A stretch of 64,000 bases of DNA from Plazaster borealis (GCA_021014325.1 CM037457.1:5190721-5254720), one strand, 5' to 3'. Counted from the stretch's first letter, positions 45,329 to 56,015 are shown. The notes: generated by a model not told the origin, from the letters alone. Numbers and translations: made by a program.

Positions 45329-45901
45329 TGGCCCATTAGACTGTGCAAGTCTCGCGTGTATTTGAACTTCCGGGACCATTGTGGTCCCAACCATATGGAG
45401 TTTTACGTAGGCGGGATTTTTTTAGTTTATGGCTATGAGCATTGTATATATTGTTGGGAATGTAACACTAAAAGATTGACAATATGAAAGTAAAATCAAT
45501 TCAACAAAATATCAAAGAAAACGTGAGAATAAGACTTGACCTCCGTTTCCGGTTACTTGTAATCAAATCAAGAATGCTGCCCAACTGACGGTCATGTTGT
45601 CATTAAACCTATGTGATAGACGCACACATTTGGGCGTGATTGGCAAATGGGGTTTCTAACAATAAGCATCCTCGCCCCAAGTTTTAATTTTGTTTCAATG
45701 TTAATTTGAACAAATTATTTGTATTATACAAAAATTTAACATTTATTTATAACAACTTGCTATGGGTATTTTTATTTTCAAGAATTTTGCATAAATGTAA
45801 TTTAAAAAGAAGATTTGATTTCATAGAAAATAAAGTCTTCGTTTGAGTTGTTTTCTTGTTTTCAATATGCGCGAGACTTGAACAGTCTATAGTGGGCTTT
45901 T
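45329..45901. mobile_element. MITE of about 570 bp
   Basis: GGCCCATTAGACTGTGCAAG, TCTCGCGTGTATTTGAAC at the left is matched by the reverse of GCGCGAGACTTGAACAGTCT, ATAGTGGGC at the right. It is AT-rich and non-coding inside, and lies 20 bp from the next palindrome. Confidence 0.7.
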
Positions 45902-45921
45902 CATAAAAGAAGTTATCCCTA

Positions 45922-46081
45922 CCGTCGATTTCACCAAACTCTTCCTAACTTAGGATTAATCCTAGGCAATGCTAAGAGATAGGACTAGTCTTAAGTTAGG
46001 ACCAGTACTTAAGACTAGTCCTATCTCTTAGCATTGCCTAGGATCAATCCTAAGTTAGGAAGAGTTTGGTGAAATCGACGG
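45922..46081. mobile_element. Near-perfect 160-bp palindrome (fold-back MITE)
   Basis: Arms of 75 bp (45922-45996 and 46007-46081) differ at one base, around a 10-base centre. The left arm begins CCGTCGATTTCACCAAACTC and contains CTAGGCAATGCTAAGAGAT. Such a stem would be almost fully double-stranded as RNA. It is non-coding. Confidence 0.9.
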
Positions 46082-46684
46082 CAGGTCACACAAGTATGTT
46101 GTTGATGGATGATATATTTACACAAAGTCTATTTGTACATGTATACAATCTAACCACCACCACCGAAAAAAAAAAAAAACCAAAAACAGATCATGGAGCA
46201 AGCTACTGGAGAAATTGATCTCGAATGTGGATGCCGTGCAGCCGAAGGGAGGCTCAAGTCTCGATGGCAATATTACTTACTAGCTCTGACGTTTGACAAA
46301 GTAACCTAAATCAGATGGGCGGGAAGAAGGAAAGAAAAAACATAAAATTGTTATCAACATGCTGGTATGTTGTCGGAGAAATGCTGATACCTAATGTCAT
46401 GGTTGTTGAGAATGCAATCTAAACCCATTGCTGATTGTGGGATGGCTTGATGCCCCCGCCCCCCCCCTGTCAAAAAAACCCCTTGTTCTTATCTGTGGTC
46501 AAATTCTTGTGTAAATATAACTGATAAGCTTTGGTATATTAGTGATAACCAAATCGGTATGTTTTTGCGATAATCGCAGTTTGGGTAGAGAATGAGTATG
46601 GTTCCCTTGCTCTGACGTCACTTGCTGCTACAGTCTGCTGGTGCTCTGCCGTTTCGGCATGTCAGGTTCGGGAGTCAACATGCA
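46082..46684. other. No recognised feature
   Basis: Includes an A13 run at 46166-46179 and a C7 run at 46463-46469. No exon was seen. Confidence 0.45.
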
Positions 46685-47196
46685 TGTATAAACCCCTTGC
46701 ACACTGCGCAGCGCACTCACACTGCGCAGCGCACTCACACTGCGCAGCGCACTCACACTGCGCAGCGCACTCACACTGCGCAGCGCACTCACACGCACTT
46801 ATCCTGGGAGTCATTTTGGGAGTTCAAAGCGTGCACAAACATGCACAATGTATAAACCCCTTGCACACTGCGCAGCGCACTCACACTGCGCAGCGCACTC
46901 ACACTGCGCAGCGCACTCACACTGCGCAGCGCACTCACACTGCGCAGCGCACTCACACGCGCTTATCCTGGGAGTCATTTTGGGAGTTCAAAGCGTGCAC
47001 AAACATGCACAATGTATAAACCCCTTGCACACTGCGCAGCGCACTCACACGCGCTTATCCTGGGAGTCATTTTGGGAGTTCAAAGCGTGCACAAACATGC
47101 ACAATGTATAAACCCCTTGCACACTGCGCAGCGCACTCACACGCGCTTATCCTGGGAGTCATTTTGGGAGTTCAAAGCGTGCACAAACATGCACAA
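46685..47196 (+). repeat. Higher-order minisatellite (18-bp units inside 164/92-bp units)
   Basis: Four higher-order units start with TGTATAAACCCCTTGCA at 46685, 46849, 47013 and 47105. The first two are 164 bp and hold five copies of CACTGCGCAGCGCACTCA. The last two are 92 bp and hold one copy. The shared 3' part (CTTATCCTGGGAGTCATTTT, GGGAGTTCAAAGCGTGCACA) is nearly identical throughout. The 72-bp length difference equals four inner units. It is CpG-rich and non-coding; its frames are only echoes of the repeat. Confidence 0.95.
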
Positions 47197-48849
47197 AAGA
47201 GTTGACTCCTAAAATGATGGAAATGGTAGACACGCATTGTGCGGAGCTGCGTTAAGGGGTCTATAGAAATCAATAGACCCCCTTGCATAACACGAAACGC
47301 TACAGGTATGCTGAGGTCACGCGCATGTTTTTACGCACAAAGAACAGCTATCGTCCAATGATCTGCCTCCTTTTGGTGCTTTTTGAGAGTGTGACTTCCT
47401 ATGCAAGGGGTCTATAGACTTGCTGCAGGGTTTTGTTTTCTTCAAAGTTTCACAATGTGGTGAGTTGGTGAGTAGATGTTGTTGTGTTTTTCCTCGTTTC
47501 CAAATCCTGCCGGTGAAACATTTTGAAATTTGTTATCGTACGCTGGGGGCTTGGTTTAAAAAAAAAGTCTTGGATGTTTTCAGGTTGAAACTCTGCAGTC
47601 CAGTCAGGCTTGGCATTGCAATGATGCCATGGCCTCTGTTGCCCTCGGTCTTGGCCTTGGTGCCCCTTCAAACTACTTCCATAGACTGTAACACTTCCAA
47701 CGGAAGTACCCTTTGCACAAAATGAACATGACCTTACCCCTTCAGAGGGTATTCTTGAATCTTGAGCCATGCAAGTGCACACGCTGGAGTAATTTAAACC
47801 AACACGACAGATGTCCCCTTTAAAAACAAAAAAAATTGTTCAGTGCTTCATCAACCGTCATCATAGGGTCTGGCCTTGAGTTTGGGTCCTAACCGTGTTT
47901 GATCCATACCATAGCCGTCGTTGCGGTTATCGTCTTCGTTTAATATGTCACCCCCCTCTGCAATGTTGGCACTCCTCTTGCGTTCACAGTCTCTCTGCAA
48001 TTCTCCATCTCGCAGTCTCACTACACCATACCAAGGTGAAAGTGGTAATCAATTCACTATATATGCATTATCATCTCCACATCCTACGCATCAGTTATAT
48101 TTCTCCCCCCCCCCTCCTCCTTCTTCGCAGAGGGATTTGTTTTTTAATTTTTTCGGAAGGGAATTGCTTGCAAGGATTTTGTAAGGATGTGCTCGCTGGT
48201 TGCTGCCTGTTTGTACGTCAGAGGCAAGTCGCTGAGGATTCAAGTATGTAATTGTGTTGTTTATTAAAGATAGCATTTGTCTATTTTTAAGTGGAATTGT
48301 TTTGAAATGATCTTCATGTAGACAGGTGGCATATTTTTGTGTTATCCCCGATCGTCGTGTACAGTTTTTCGAACACTGCTGGGCTGTGAATATTTGCATG
48401 TGTAATATTGTTTTGACTTATACGATGCACGTTCATAGGGTAAACACGGTGCTTTGTAATCCACAGTTAGTTTGCCGTGGACATAACGTGTACATCGTTT
48501 GTCTCAAATGTGGTAAATGCTCCTTCAACAAAAAATAAATAAATGCGGCACTCAAAATAATTGGGTTTGTACAATTCAATTGAACGTTTTCAGAAGGTAG
48601 CAGATTTGCTATTAAACAATTTGGAGGAATGAAATAGGTCTCTGCTTTGGAAAAATTTACTTGATACATATTTTATGACAACTGATGCTATTAAGTTGTT
48701 TGTTGGCTTTACAGTTTTGTTTTGTTTTTGTTTGTCTGTCCCTTGCTCTACTGTCTGTTAATTATCAATTATCATGCCTCCACCAGTGTGGTCTTTGCCT
48801 AGGTGTAAGTCAATAATAATTAATTTGGATTCCATGCAGGGACAGAAAA
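47197..48849. other. Mixed: MITE pieces, no clear gene
   Basis: GGGGTCTATAG at 47257 and 47407 and ATAGACCCCCTTGCAT at 47274 are inverted ends of a family also seen at 59513. Positions 47620-47765 are a third AGGCCTGGAATT-type interior (GCCATGGCCTCTGTTGCCCT). Frames of 101-118 codons at 47420-48251 overlap on several strands and lack domains. Confidence 0.45.
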
Positions 48850-49050
48850 ATGTCAGACTTTTTATCTGAATTCAGACTTTTTTATCTCTGCTGGGTGAAA
48901 CAAAAAGTAGCTGTCATTTTCTTCAGATATAAAGATATCCTGCTCTTTGATCTACTTCTCTCGTGCTGAGGATACTGTTTCCGAATCTTTACTGTTAGGG
49001 CTTATCAAAAGGTTGAAATGTCGTCATTTCAACATACCTCCCAAACTTTA
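48850..49050 (+). repeat. Dispersed repeat shared with 2440-2720
   Basis: Second member of the pair: TTTTCTTCAGATATAAAGAT, ATCCTGCTCTTTGATCTACT, TATCAAAAGGTTGAAATG. Confidence 0.6.
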
Positions 49051-49084
49051 GAACATAGTTGTCAGCAACAAACTCTCACCTCCG

Positions 49085-49200
49085 TCTATGGAAGAGGGAC
49101 CATACTATTTTGACCTTCCAGCCTCGGTTTGATCGCATTGACTTAAATGGGAGAAAACAGCCCAGTGCGCCATGTTGAAAGGTCTGGTGTCTTGTTTGTT
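49085..49200 (+). mobile_element. ATAGACC-type MITE, partial
   Basis: GGGACCATACTATTTTGACC, TTCCAGCCTCGGTTTGATCG, CTTAAATGGGAGAAAACAG and GTGCGCCATGTTGAAAGGTC match the right two-thirds of 14084-14263. Confidence 0.6.
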
Positions 49201-49329
49201 TACGGTTATCTGATACAAAATGAAAACGTTGCCTCACTCAAAACTGAATATTGATTTCAATTTTTATAAATCAACTAACATAAGTTTGTACATTATTTTG
49301 TATAGTGTAGAAGTAAATGATTTGTACAT

Positions 49330-49633
49330 GCAGACCTTCATCCTGCTGCAACCATTTTGTCATTTTCTCTCTTTGAAATAGCAATGATGAAATAGGGGTT
49401 ACTATTTTTTCTTTCCAACCAAACCTCTGCTCAGGCCGCGTCCGAATTTGCGGCTACGGCTACAGCTACGGCTAGATCCTGACGTCAGCTTGGGCTGAAG
49501 TATAGGACGTCCTCAGTAACACCTTTAGTAACAGCCGTAGCCATAGCTGTAGCCGTAGCCGCCAATTCGGATCAGTTACATCCATTTGAATCTTGGGGAA
49601 AGATGGCTGCTCTGTGATTAAGTTTTGTAGACT
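49330..49633 (+). mobile_element. ATAGACC-type MITE split by another MITE
   Basis: The left part (49330-49433: GCAGACCTTCATCCTGCTGC, AACCATTTTG, GGGTTACTATTTTTTCTTTC) and the right part (49572-49633: CATTTGAATCTTGGGGAAAG, ATGGCTGCTCTGTGATTA, TAGACTG) join in the order of the 14084-14263 copy. Confidence 0.65.
49434..49571. mobile_element. GGCCGCGTCCGAATT MITE, nested
   Basis: Begins GGCCGCGTCCGAATTTGCGG and ends GTAGCCGCCAATTCGGAT; the outermost right bases are lost or diverged. The core GAAGTATAGGACGTCCTCAG matches 21524-21662. Confidence 0.78.
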
Positions 49634-49684
49634 GTGTGCAGCTTCTCGGGTGTTTTGAAACATTAGGGCATGATCTTGTTTTCT

Positions 49685-50140
49685 AGTAGTTCAATTCAAT
49701 TCAATTCAATGCACATTTATTTTTCATGCTGACAATGACAATTAAACATACAGTTGAAACAAATAACAATGAGTATAATTATGAAAAGATGGATGCCACA
49801 TAATTCAACAATAAAATGTATGGACATTTCAAAGATAACATCGAGTGTAATTAACATACTAGCCAACATGCAGGGAAAAAAGTTAAGCATACTGCTTTTG
49901 TACATTTCCCTGTGACAGACAAGGACTTGGACACGACAAGGACAAAAATAACAATGACAATGAGACCAGTCTAGTCAATTTAAATAATTATCAGAACAAC
50001 AGTCTTGTACAAGTATGTACTAGATCTACAAAATACATATTCAATAGGTGATGTTTCAGTTTGTTAGAGAATGACTTAAGTGAACGAGACTTTTTAATAT
50101 CCGAGTTGAGGTTATTCCAGAATAGTTAAAGTAGTGTATG
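49685..50140 (-). mobile_element. 3' end of non-LTR retrotransposon
   Basis: On - the ORF2 C-terminus reads LFWNNLNSDIKKSRSLKSFS, NKLKHHLLNM (about 50037-50126), in line with the 'LWN.LP..I..S.SL..FK..LK..L' end of CR1/Jockey-like ORF2. A 3' untranslated region with AATAAA (49714) and a TTGAA-unit tail (49686-49710) follows. The rest is missing. Confidence 0.72.
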
Positions 50141-50170
50141 TTTTAAAGAGGCTTTGTCGTCATGATCAAA

Positions 50171-50319
50171 GCAGACCTGTGGCTGTACATGGAATTATGA
50201 TCGCTCACCCAGTTACAGCACCCACGCGCGCCCTCTCCAAAGATATGATACGGAGTGAGGGCGCGTGTGTGCAGTAACCGGATGAGAGTTCATATTTCCA
50301 TGTACAGCCACAGGCCTGC
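50171..50319. mobile_element. Fold-back MITE, 149 bp
   Basis: GCAGACCTGTGGCTGTACAT and ATGTACAGCCACAGGCCTGC are inverted ends. Nearer the centre CAGTTACAGCACCCACGCGC pairs with GCGTGTGTGCAGTAACCG. Almost the whole element can fold on itself. It is GC-rich compared with its surroundings. Confidence 0.82.
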
Positions 50320-50467
50320 TATGATCACAGTCCTTATTTAAGGAAAATCCGTTCAAATACATCATGGGGTGAAAGTTCAGTTGTTTCTGCCGTTCCTTTT
50401 TGTGGGCCAATTTGACGCATCATATTAAACTTTCGCTGGCTTCGTTCAAACTTCCCTCAAGTCTCAT

Positions 50468-50814
50468 TTAAAGGGTGCGCACAACATTGGTAAGATTGAG
50501 AAACACCGTACGTTCACAGACTTGCACGTAACTTAGATGGTATGGCCAAGATGGAAAACTTGAAATATTTTTGCCTGAAATGCTATCGTTTTTGATAAAT
50601 GAGTCAAACAGTTTTGATCTCGTAAGGCCATACAAAACCCAATGTTGGAAAACAGTAAACATATGCAAAAGGTTTTCCCCCCTTATTTTCTTGCGACACT
50701 GATGACCGATTGAGCTGAGACTTTCACAGGTTTGTCATTTCATGTATATGTTTGGTCACATAAAGTGTGGATACTGGTCTTTGACAATCACCAATGTTGT
50801 CCTCGGGGGCTTAA
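50468..50814 (+). mobile_element. TTAA MITE, group C
   Basis: TTAA at 50468-50471 and 50811-50814 flank AGGGTGCGCACAACATTGGT ... CACCAATGTTGTCCTCGGGG. The interior right part (GACCGATTGAGCTGAGACTT, TCACAGGTTTGTCATTTCAT, GGTCTTTGACAATC) resembles group A. The left part is different. Confidence 0.78.
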
Positions 50815-52169
50815 ATGAGTGCAACATAAACACTACCCCTCTGTTCTTTACGGTCTTTATGCACTGTTCCTCTCCTATTTTTTTTCCCCCGAACATATTA
50901 TCAACTGTGCCATGAATGTCTCTAGACGGATACCAGGGCATTATAAATGTGCATTGCTATTATTATTCTCTTCAAACCCATGGTTACCATTGATTACGCC
51001 CGAGACTTAAACGGTCTTTTGTACCCAACGGACATAGAGAATTGGTACGAGAACGAGAAAAATCAAAGGGCAATGCTGTTGTGGTTTTTTTGCGTCTGTG
51101 AAATTCACGTAGCAAAAGGCCTGGGATGTTGTTTTAGAGACGCTTGATGGGCTGCATGTGTTTTGACATGAAACATAAACGATAACAGTCTTGGATCAAA
51201 TTGACTTTAGGATGGTTATGTTTTCAAATAACTCTGAAGACAGGGTGAGGACTTTGTTTTGCTTGTGGGGACAAACACTGTAGACGATTTTAATAAATTG
51301 AGTTAAAGAAGAAGTTGACAAAATGTGTGTCTTTTAAAGAAAAACAAAAATAATAAATATCTTGGTTTATATACGACTGAATTTAAATACATTGAAGTTC
51401 ATGTTCCGGAATGGCTCAACGTTAACATTCAAGAGAAAATGTAGTTTTGGTGTTTTTAACCCTTCATTCATTATTTTGTGCCATGGGTCTTGTAAAAAGA
51501 ATTCTGGTCCAGTAAACATTTTGAGCCACAAACCCTGTTGTCTTGTGGATTCTCCCCCCCCCCAATTTTTTTTTAAGCCCTTCATTCATGACGTGGCCCC
51601 CTGAGTTCGTTCCAATTCTAGAAATCATGTCGATTTGAATGTAACAGTACCCGGATTACAGTATGACTTTTCGTGTAGCCAAGCACCACCCTAATTAATA
51701 GGGCTCCGTTCATCAATTTGTCGCTCACTGATGACTTTATCTAAACCCCATGTTGTAGCTCCTGCAGCTCCCTGCTATGTGTATAATTGCGTTAACCTAT
51801 TTAGTGGCGGCCATCTTGCTTTTCCCCCATGTACATTTAGAGCGGGAATACATGCGCTACTGTTGCTACCATTTATGAAGAGCCGCCAGGGCTGTTTCTT
51901 TTGTATTAACCTTGATGTCACTGAATGCAAATACTAACATTTAGGAGGACGCTGATGGTAATTAAACAACTCAATAATTGAGTGTCCGTCTGAGGGTTAT
52001 TGTCACAATGTCAGGCAGACTCCCCGTCAAGCTTCAGGGGGGGGGCTGTGTATGATTAAACATTGCAGGGTGTTCCTGTGGATGGCAGACCACGGCTCTA
52101 AGAATCAAGGTTTGTGTGAACACCATGAGAAAAATCTATCTAATGAGTTCTGGTTCTGAATAGAACTGA
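50815..52169. other. No recognised gene; one MITE fragment
   Basis: Positions 51487-51565 (GGGTCTTGTAAAAAGAATTC, TGGTCCAGTAAACATTTTGA, TTGTCTTGTGGATTC) are a right-end piece of the CAGGGCTCGAATT family. Frames of 63-80 codons on both strands have no domain support. Confidence 0.5.
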
Positions 52170-53740
52170 TCAGTAAACCATAGTGTGGAGGGTTTGCTGG
52201 AACACTATGAAATATCTTATGAGTTGTGGATTGTTCTGAATAGAACTGATCAGTACACCATGGATGTAGAAGGTTTGCTGGAACACTATGAAATATCTTA
52301 TGAGTTGTGGATAGTTCTAAATATAACTGGTCAGCAAACCACAGATCTAGAAGGTTTGCTGGAACACCATGAAATATCTTATGAGTTGCTGTTGTGCTAA
52401 ATTGAACTGATCAGCAAATCATAGATGTAGAAGGTTTGCTGGAACACCATGAAATATCTTATGAGTTGCTGTTGTGCTAAATTGAACTGATCAGCAAATC
52501 ATGGATGTAGAAGGTTTGCTGGAACACCATGAAATATCTTATTCTTATTCTTATTCTTTTTCTTTATTTGGCCATTAAACAAATACAAACAGACAGTATG
52601 TAAAATGGATATATAAAAACAAAAGTAAACGAAAGTAAATACAACAAAATGAGGTGTCATTCTGAATATAGAACTGACCAACAAACCATAGTGTGGAGGG
52701 TTTGCTGGAACACTATGAAATATCTTATGAGGTGTCGTTCTGAATAGAACTGATCAGTAAACCATAGATGTAGAAGGTTTGCTGGAACACCATGAAATAT
52801 CTTATGAGTTGTGGATTGTTCTAAATAGAACTGATCAGCAAATCATAGATGTAGAAGGTTTGCTGGAACATCATGAAATATCTTATGAGTTGTGGATTGT
52901 TCAAAATTGAACTGATCAACAAACCATAGATGTAGAAGGTTTGCTGGAACACCATGAAATATCTTTCGAGTTGTGGATTGTTCTAAATTGAACTGATTAG
53001 CAAACCACAGATGTAGAAGGTTTGCTGGAAAACCATGAAATATCTTATGAGTTGTGGATTGTTCTAAATAGAACTGATCAGCAAACCATAGATGTAGAAG
53101 GTTTGCTGGAACACCATGAAATATCTTTCGAGTTGTGGATTGTTCTAAATTGAACTGATCAGCAAACCATAGATGTAGAAGGTTTGCTGGAACACCATGA
53201 AATATCTTATGAGTTGTGGATTGTTCTAAATAGAACTGATCAGCAAACCATAGATGTAGAAGGTTTGCTGGAACACCATGAAATACCTTATGAGTCGTGG
53301 ATTGTTCTAAATTGAACTGATCAGCAAATCATAGATGTAGAAGGTTTGCTGGAACACCATGAAATATCTTATGAGTTGTAGATTGTTCTAATTTGAACTG
53401 ATCAGCAAATCATAGATGTAGAAGGTTTGCTGGAACACCATGAAATATCTTATGAGTCGTGGATTGTTCTAAATTGAACTGATCAGCAAATTATAGATGT
53501 AGAAGGTTTGCTGGAACACCATGAATTATCTTATGAGTTGTGGATTGTTTTAAATAGAACTGATCAGCAAACCACAGATGTAGAAGGTTTGCTGGAACAC
53601 CATGAAATACCTTATGAGTTGTAGATTGTTCTAATTTGAACTGATCAGCAAATCATAGATGTAGAAGGTTTGCTGGAACACCATGAAATACCTTAATAGA
53701 ACATGAGCTGCAGACCACAGATCTAAAAGGTCTGCTTGAA
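52170..53740. repeat. 81-bp satellite, about 19 units
   Basis: Units carry AGAAGGTTTGCTGGAACACC, ATGAAATATCTTATGAGTTG, TGGATTGTTCTAAATAGAAC and TGATCAGCAAACCATAGATG, with period 80-82. In one + frame each unit reads EGLLEHHEISYELWIVLN plus about nine residues. Units with AATTGAAC instead of AATAGAAC have a stop (TGA) at that place, so no frame crosses the array. The array is broken at 52545-52660 by a retroelement tail. Confidence 0.9.
52545..52660 (-). mobile_element. LINE or SINE 3' tail inserted in satellite
   Basis: On -, TTTGTTTAATGGCCAAATAA (with AATAAAG) is followed by repeated AAGAAT units. This is a typical 3' untranslated end with a simple-repeat tail. The satellite resumes on the other side with TGAGGTGTC. 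Confidence 0.6.
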
Positions 53741-54130
53741 ACACCGTGCAATCTCAGAGTCATAATTGTTATGAATAGAACAGTTTTCAGAATGACTACA
53801 GCCCACATAGTCACAACAAAACCTTAGCTCTAAATTAATTTCCGACCAGAGTTTCAAAGCTTACTTAGAACGCAGGTCCTTGGAGTAAGCCGTTCAAAGA
53901 AACAATCAGGGTAGACAACAAATTGATGTATTATGTGAATTACTTGTACTCAAGAAATGGAAGTTTTGGGATTTGTACATTTGGTTTAAGAAATGCCACA
54001 TCCTTGACTCAATTTAATTGTGTTGTGTATTGTTATTATTACTCTGTGCTTTTTTAATCCTGCAGGGGAAAAAATCCACAGGCAACCTTGGGTTTTTGTC
54101 CCCCAATTCAATTAATAGTAAATGTGGATG
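53741..54130. other. No recognised feature
   Basis: The last decayed satellite unit (GGTCTGCTTGAAACACCG) is followed by unique DNA. Confidence 0.5.
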
Positions 54131-54250
54131 TTGACAAAATAGGGAGACTGCCAACACAAAGCTAGATAGCTCAGTTGGCAGAGCTCTGGCATTGAAACCC
54201 GCAGGTTTCAGGTTCAAATCCCACTCTCGTCAATTTTTCTTTGTTCACCC
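54131..54250 (+). mobile_element. tRNA-derived SINE (Asn-like family)
   Basis: The leader TTGACAAAATAGGGAGACTG is followed by the A box TAGCTCAGTTGG at 54167-54178 and the B box GGTTCAAATCC at 54211-54221, then GTCAATTTTTCTTTGTTCAC. It matches the 401 and 44217 copies; the anticodon position has mutated. Confidence 0.75.
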
Positions 54251-54333
54251 CCAAATGAAAAAATACTTGTGTTGCTTTTTAGCAAATTATTTGTAGAGGA
54301 GAGGATAAAGATATTATGGAACTGTAAATCAAT

Positions 54334-54560
54334 GGGGTGGTCTGGTTGGCGTAGTGGTATCTTTCCTTGCCTTCCACCTCTATAGGACCCCGGTTCAAAT
54401 CCTGCCGGGGGCACTACATGGATTGGGTTTTCAGTCCCTACCCGACTGCAGGGTTTTCCCTGGAATAATTCTCTGTGGTTTCCCTCCCACATCTAAAACT
54501 TAAACTTCCTTCTTTGTCTTCTCTCCATTGAGTTCTTGGCTAGTACAGTGATTAAGTTCA
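54334..54560 (+). mobile_element. tRNA-derived SINE (Gly-like head)
   Basis: TCTGGTTGGCGTAGTGGTAT, an anticodon region TTGCCTTCC (GCC, Gly-like) and the B box GGTTCAAATCC at 54392-54402. The body has GGGTTTTCAGTCCCTACCC, GGTTTTCCCTGGAATAATTC. It stands about 90 bp after another SINE. Confidence 0.68.
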
Positions 54561-54688
54561 CCTTTCTGAGAGTCCTTGGCTTCACGACCAGAATACATGA
54601 AATGAAAATGAAATGAAGGCGAATCTTCTTCCATTTTAAAAAAAGAAATAAGAATTTTAATAACAATTGCGTCACCTTTTCTTGTATT

Positions 54689-55222
54689 CAAGTATTTGTA
54701 GAGAGAACAAAAGTGATGCAGCATAGAATCTAAGACCCACAGTAGCACAATGAACAATTGATAGTGAAAATCAAAAAAATGAATAACAATTGTAATAAAA
54801 AACAGTTGATGCAACAAAATAAGTTAACTATTTCATACGTCGACCGGTCACTAGCCACCGGTTTAAATCCCTTCAGAAAAATAGTTGTAAAACGAAAAAT
54901 AAAGATCGCACGGCCACACAGTTTTCAGAGTGGGAAAGAGGACTCTTGAGGGTCACTATTGTGACTGTTTTGGGGTTTTTTGGGGGTTTTTTTTTGGGGG
55001 GGGGGGGCTCACCATTTGCACACACAAAATGAGTAGACAGTTAATGTGTCCATATGATAAATTTATCACTAAAATAAATGGTGTATGAAAGGGTTGAAGT
55101 ATTTGTAGAGAAAAAAAGGGATGCAGCATTGAATCTAAGTCCCACAGTAGCACAATGAACAATTGATAGCGAAAATCAAAAAAATGAACAACAGATGCAC
55201 AACAAAATGAGCTAAGTAAACA
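54689..55222 (-). mobile_element. MITE between two 130-bp direct repeats
   Basis: AGTATTTGTAGAG ... GCAGCATAGAATCTAAGACC, CACAGTAGCACAATGAACAA at 54689-54830 recurs at 55098-55222. Between them (about 54839-55095) lies a reverse copy of the family at 57157-57419 and 62093-62302, including TTTAAATCCCTTCAGAAAAA, ACTGTGAC, a G12 run at 55004-55016 and TTTATCACTAAAATAAATGG. This could be duplication of host sequence or a larger element with repeated ends. Confidence 0.6.
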
Positions 55223-56015
55223 ATTCATCATCAAAACAACTTTGGCGATTAAATTGCATCAATGATGAAAATGATGCATCAGGTTTTGATTTGCATAGAA
55301 AGAAAGAAATGTTGGTCTCTCTCTTCTTCACAATAATTAATAAAAAATCAATTAACTGTCCATTCAGCGTCTGAATATCTATTCTCTCTCTGGTCAGACG
55401 CAACAACAGAATAGTCTTTTATAACCCCCCTGGGGGGATTTTCGTTCCCAATTACATCTCGGCGATAATTTAATCAGATCTATTGGCAGTGTATTAAAGA
55501 GTGTGTGCGTCTGTGTTCATCGTCGTGCTCTAGTGGTTAAAACACACGGTCTCGCGCTGGAGGGGATTTTTCTCGCGACGGGGGGGGGGGGGCATACTTC
55601 ATTCAGTGAGTAAGTACATGTATGATTTTAATCGAAATTTTAAAGGTGCAGTGAACATGTACTGTGATTTTCTATTATCATTATTTATTAATTTATTTAT
55701 TTTTTTAATTTATTTTTTTTGGGGGGGCAGTTTGTATTACGTAAAACCTCTTTTTATTTACAGATGTCGGTCACAAAGTGAAGTAGATTATTTAGATTCG
55801 CCAGAGCAAAAACTATCTCTCATGCAACAATTTTGAATGAATGTGTTTTTGTTTACGTAATAATTTTTTGTGTAAAACTAAAAGCAATGGGGACATCGCT
55901 AACAAGAAGTCCCAACACGGGGAGAGCAAAGAGAAGTCCTTGATTTATGGGGTTGACAAATATATGTGTGTGCATAATGAATGAGGGAAGGCTGTAAGAG
56001 CAAACCAGAGGTGTG
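55223..56015. other. No gene; SINE-head fragment
   Basis: Positions 55517-55575 (CGTGCTCTAGTGGTTAAAAC, ACGGTCTCGCGCTGG) resemble a tRNA A-box half and then meet a G13 run at 55580. The rest is AT-rich. Confidence 0.45.

Noticed and set aside
46685..47196. CRISPR array
   Set aside because: Spacer and repeat are both repeated exactly and the DNA is animal-like; this is a minisatellite.
46622..47212. Four overlapping + frames with HCAAHS or AQRTHT repeats
   Set aside because: They are translations of the CpG-rich minisatellite; outer unit lengths (164 and 92) are not multiples of three.
47420..48251. Overlapping frames of 87-118 codons on both strands
   Set aside because: They overlap each other, span a MITE fragment and a C-rich run, and show no domains.
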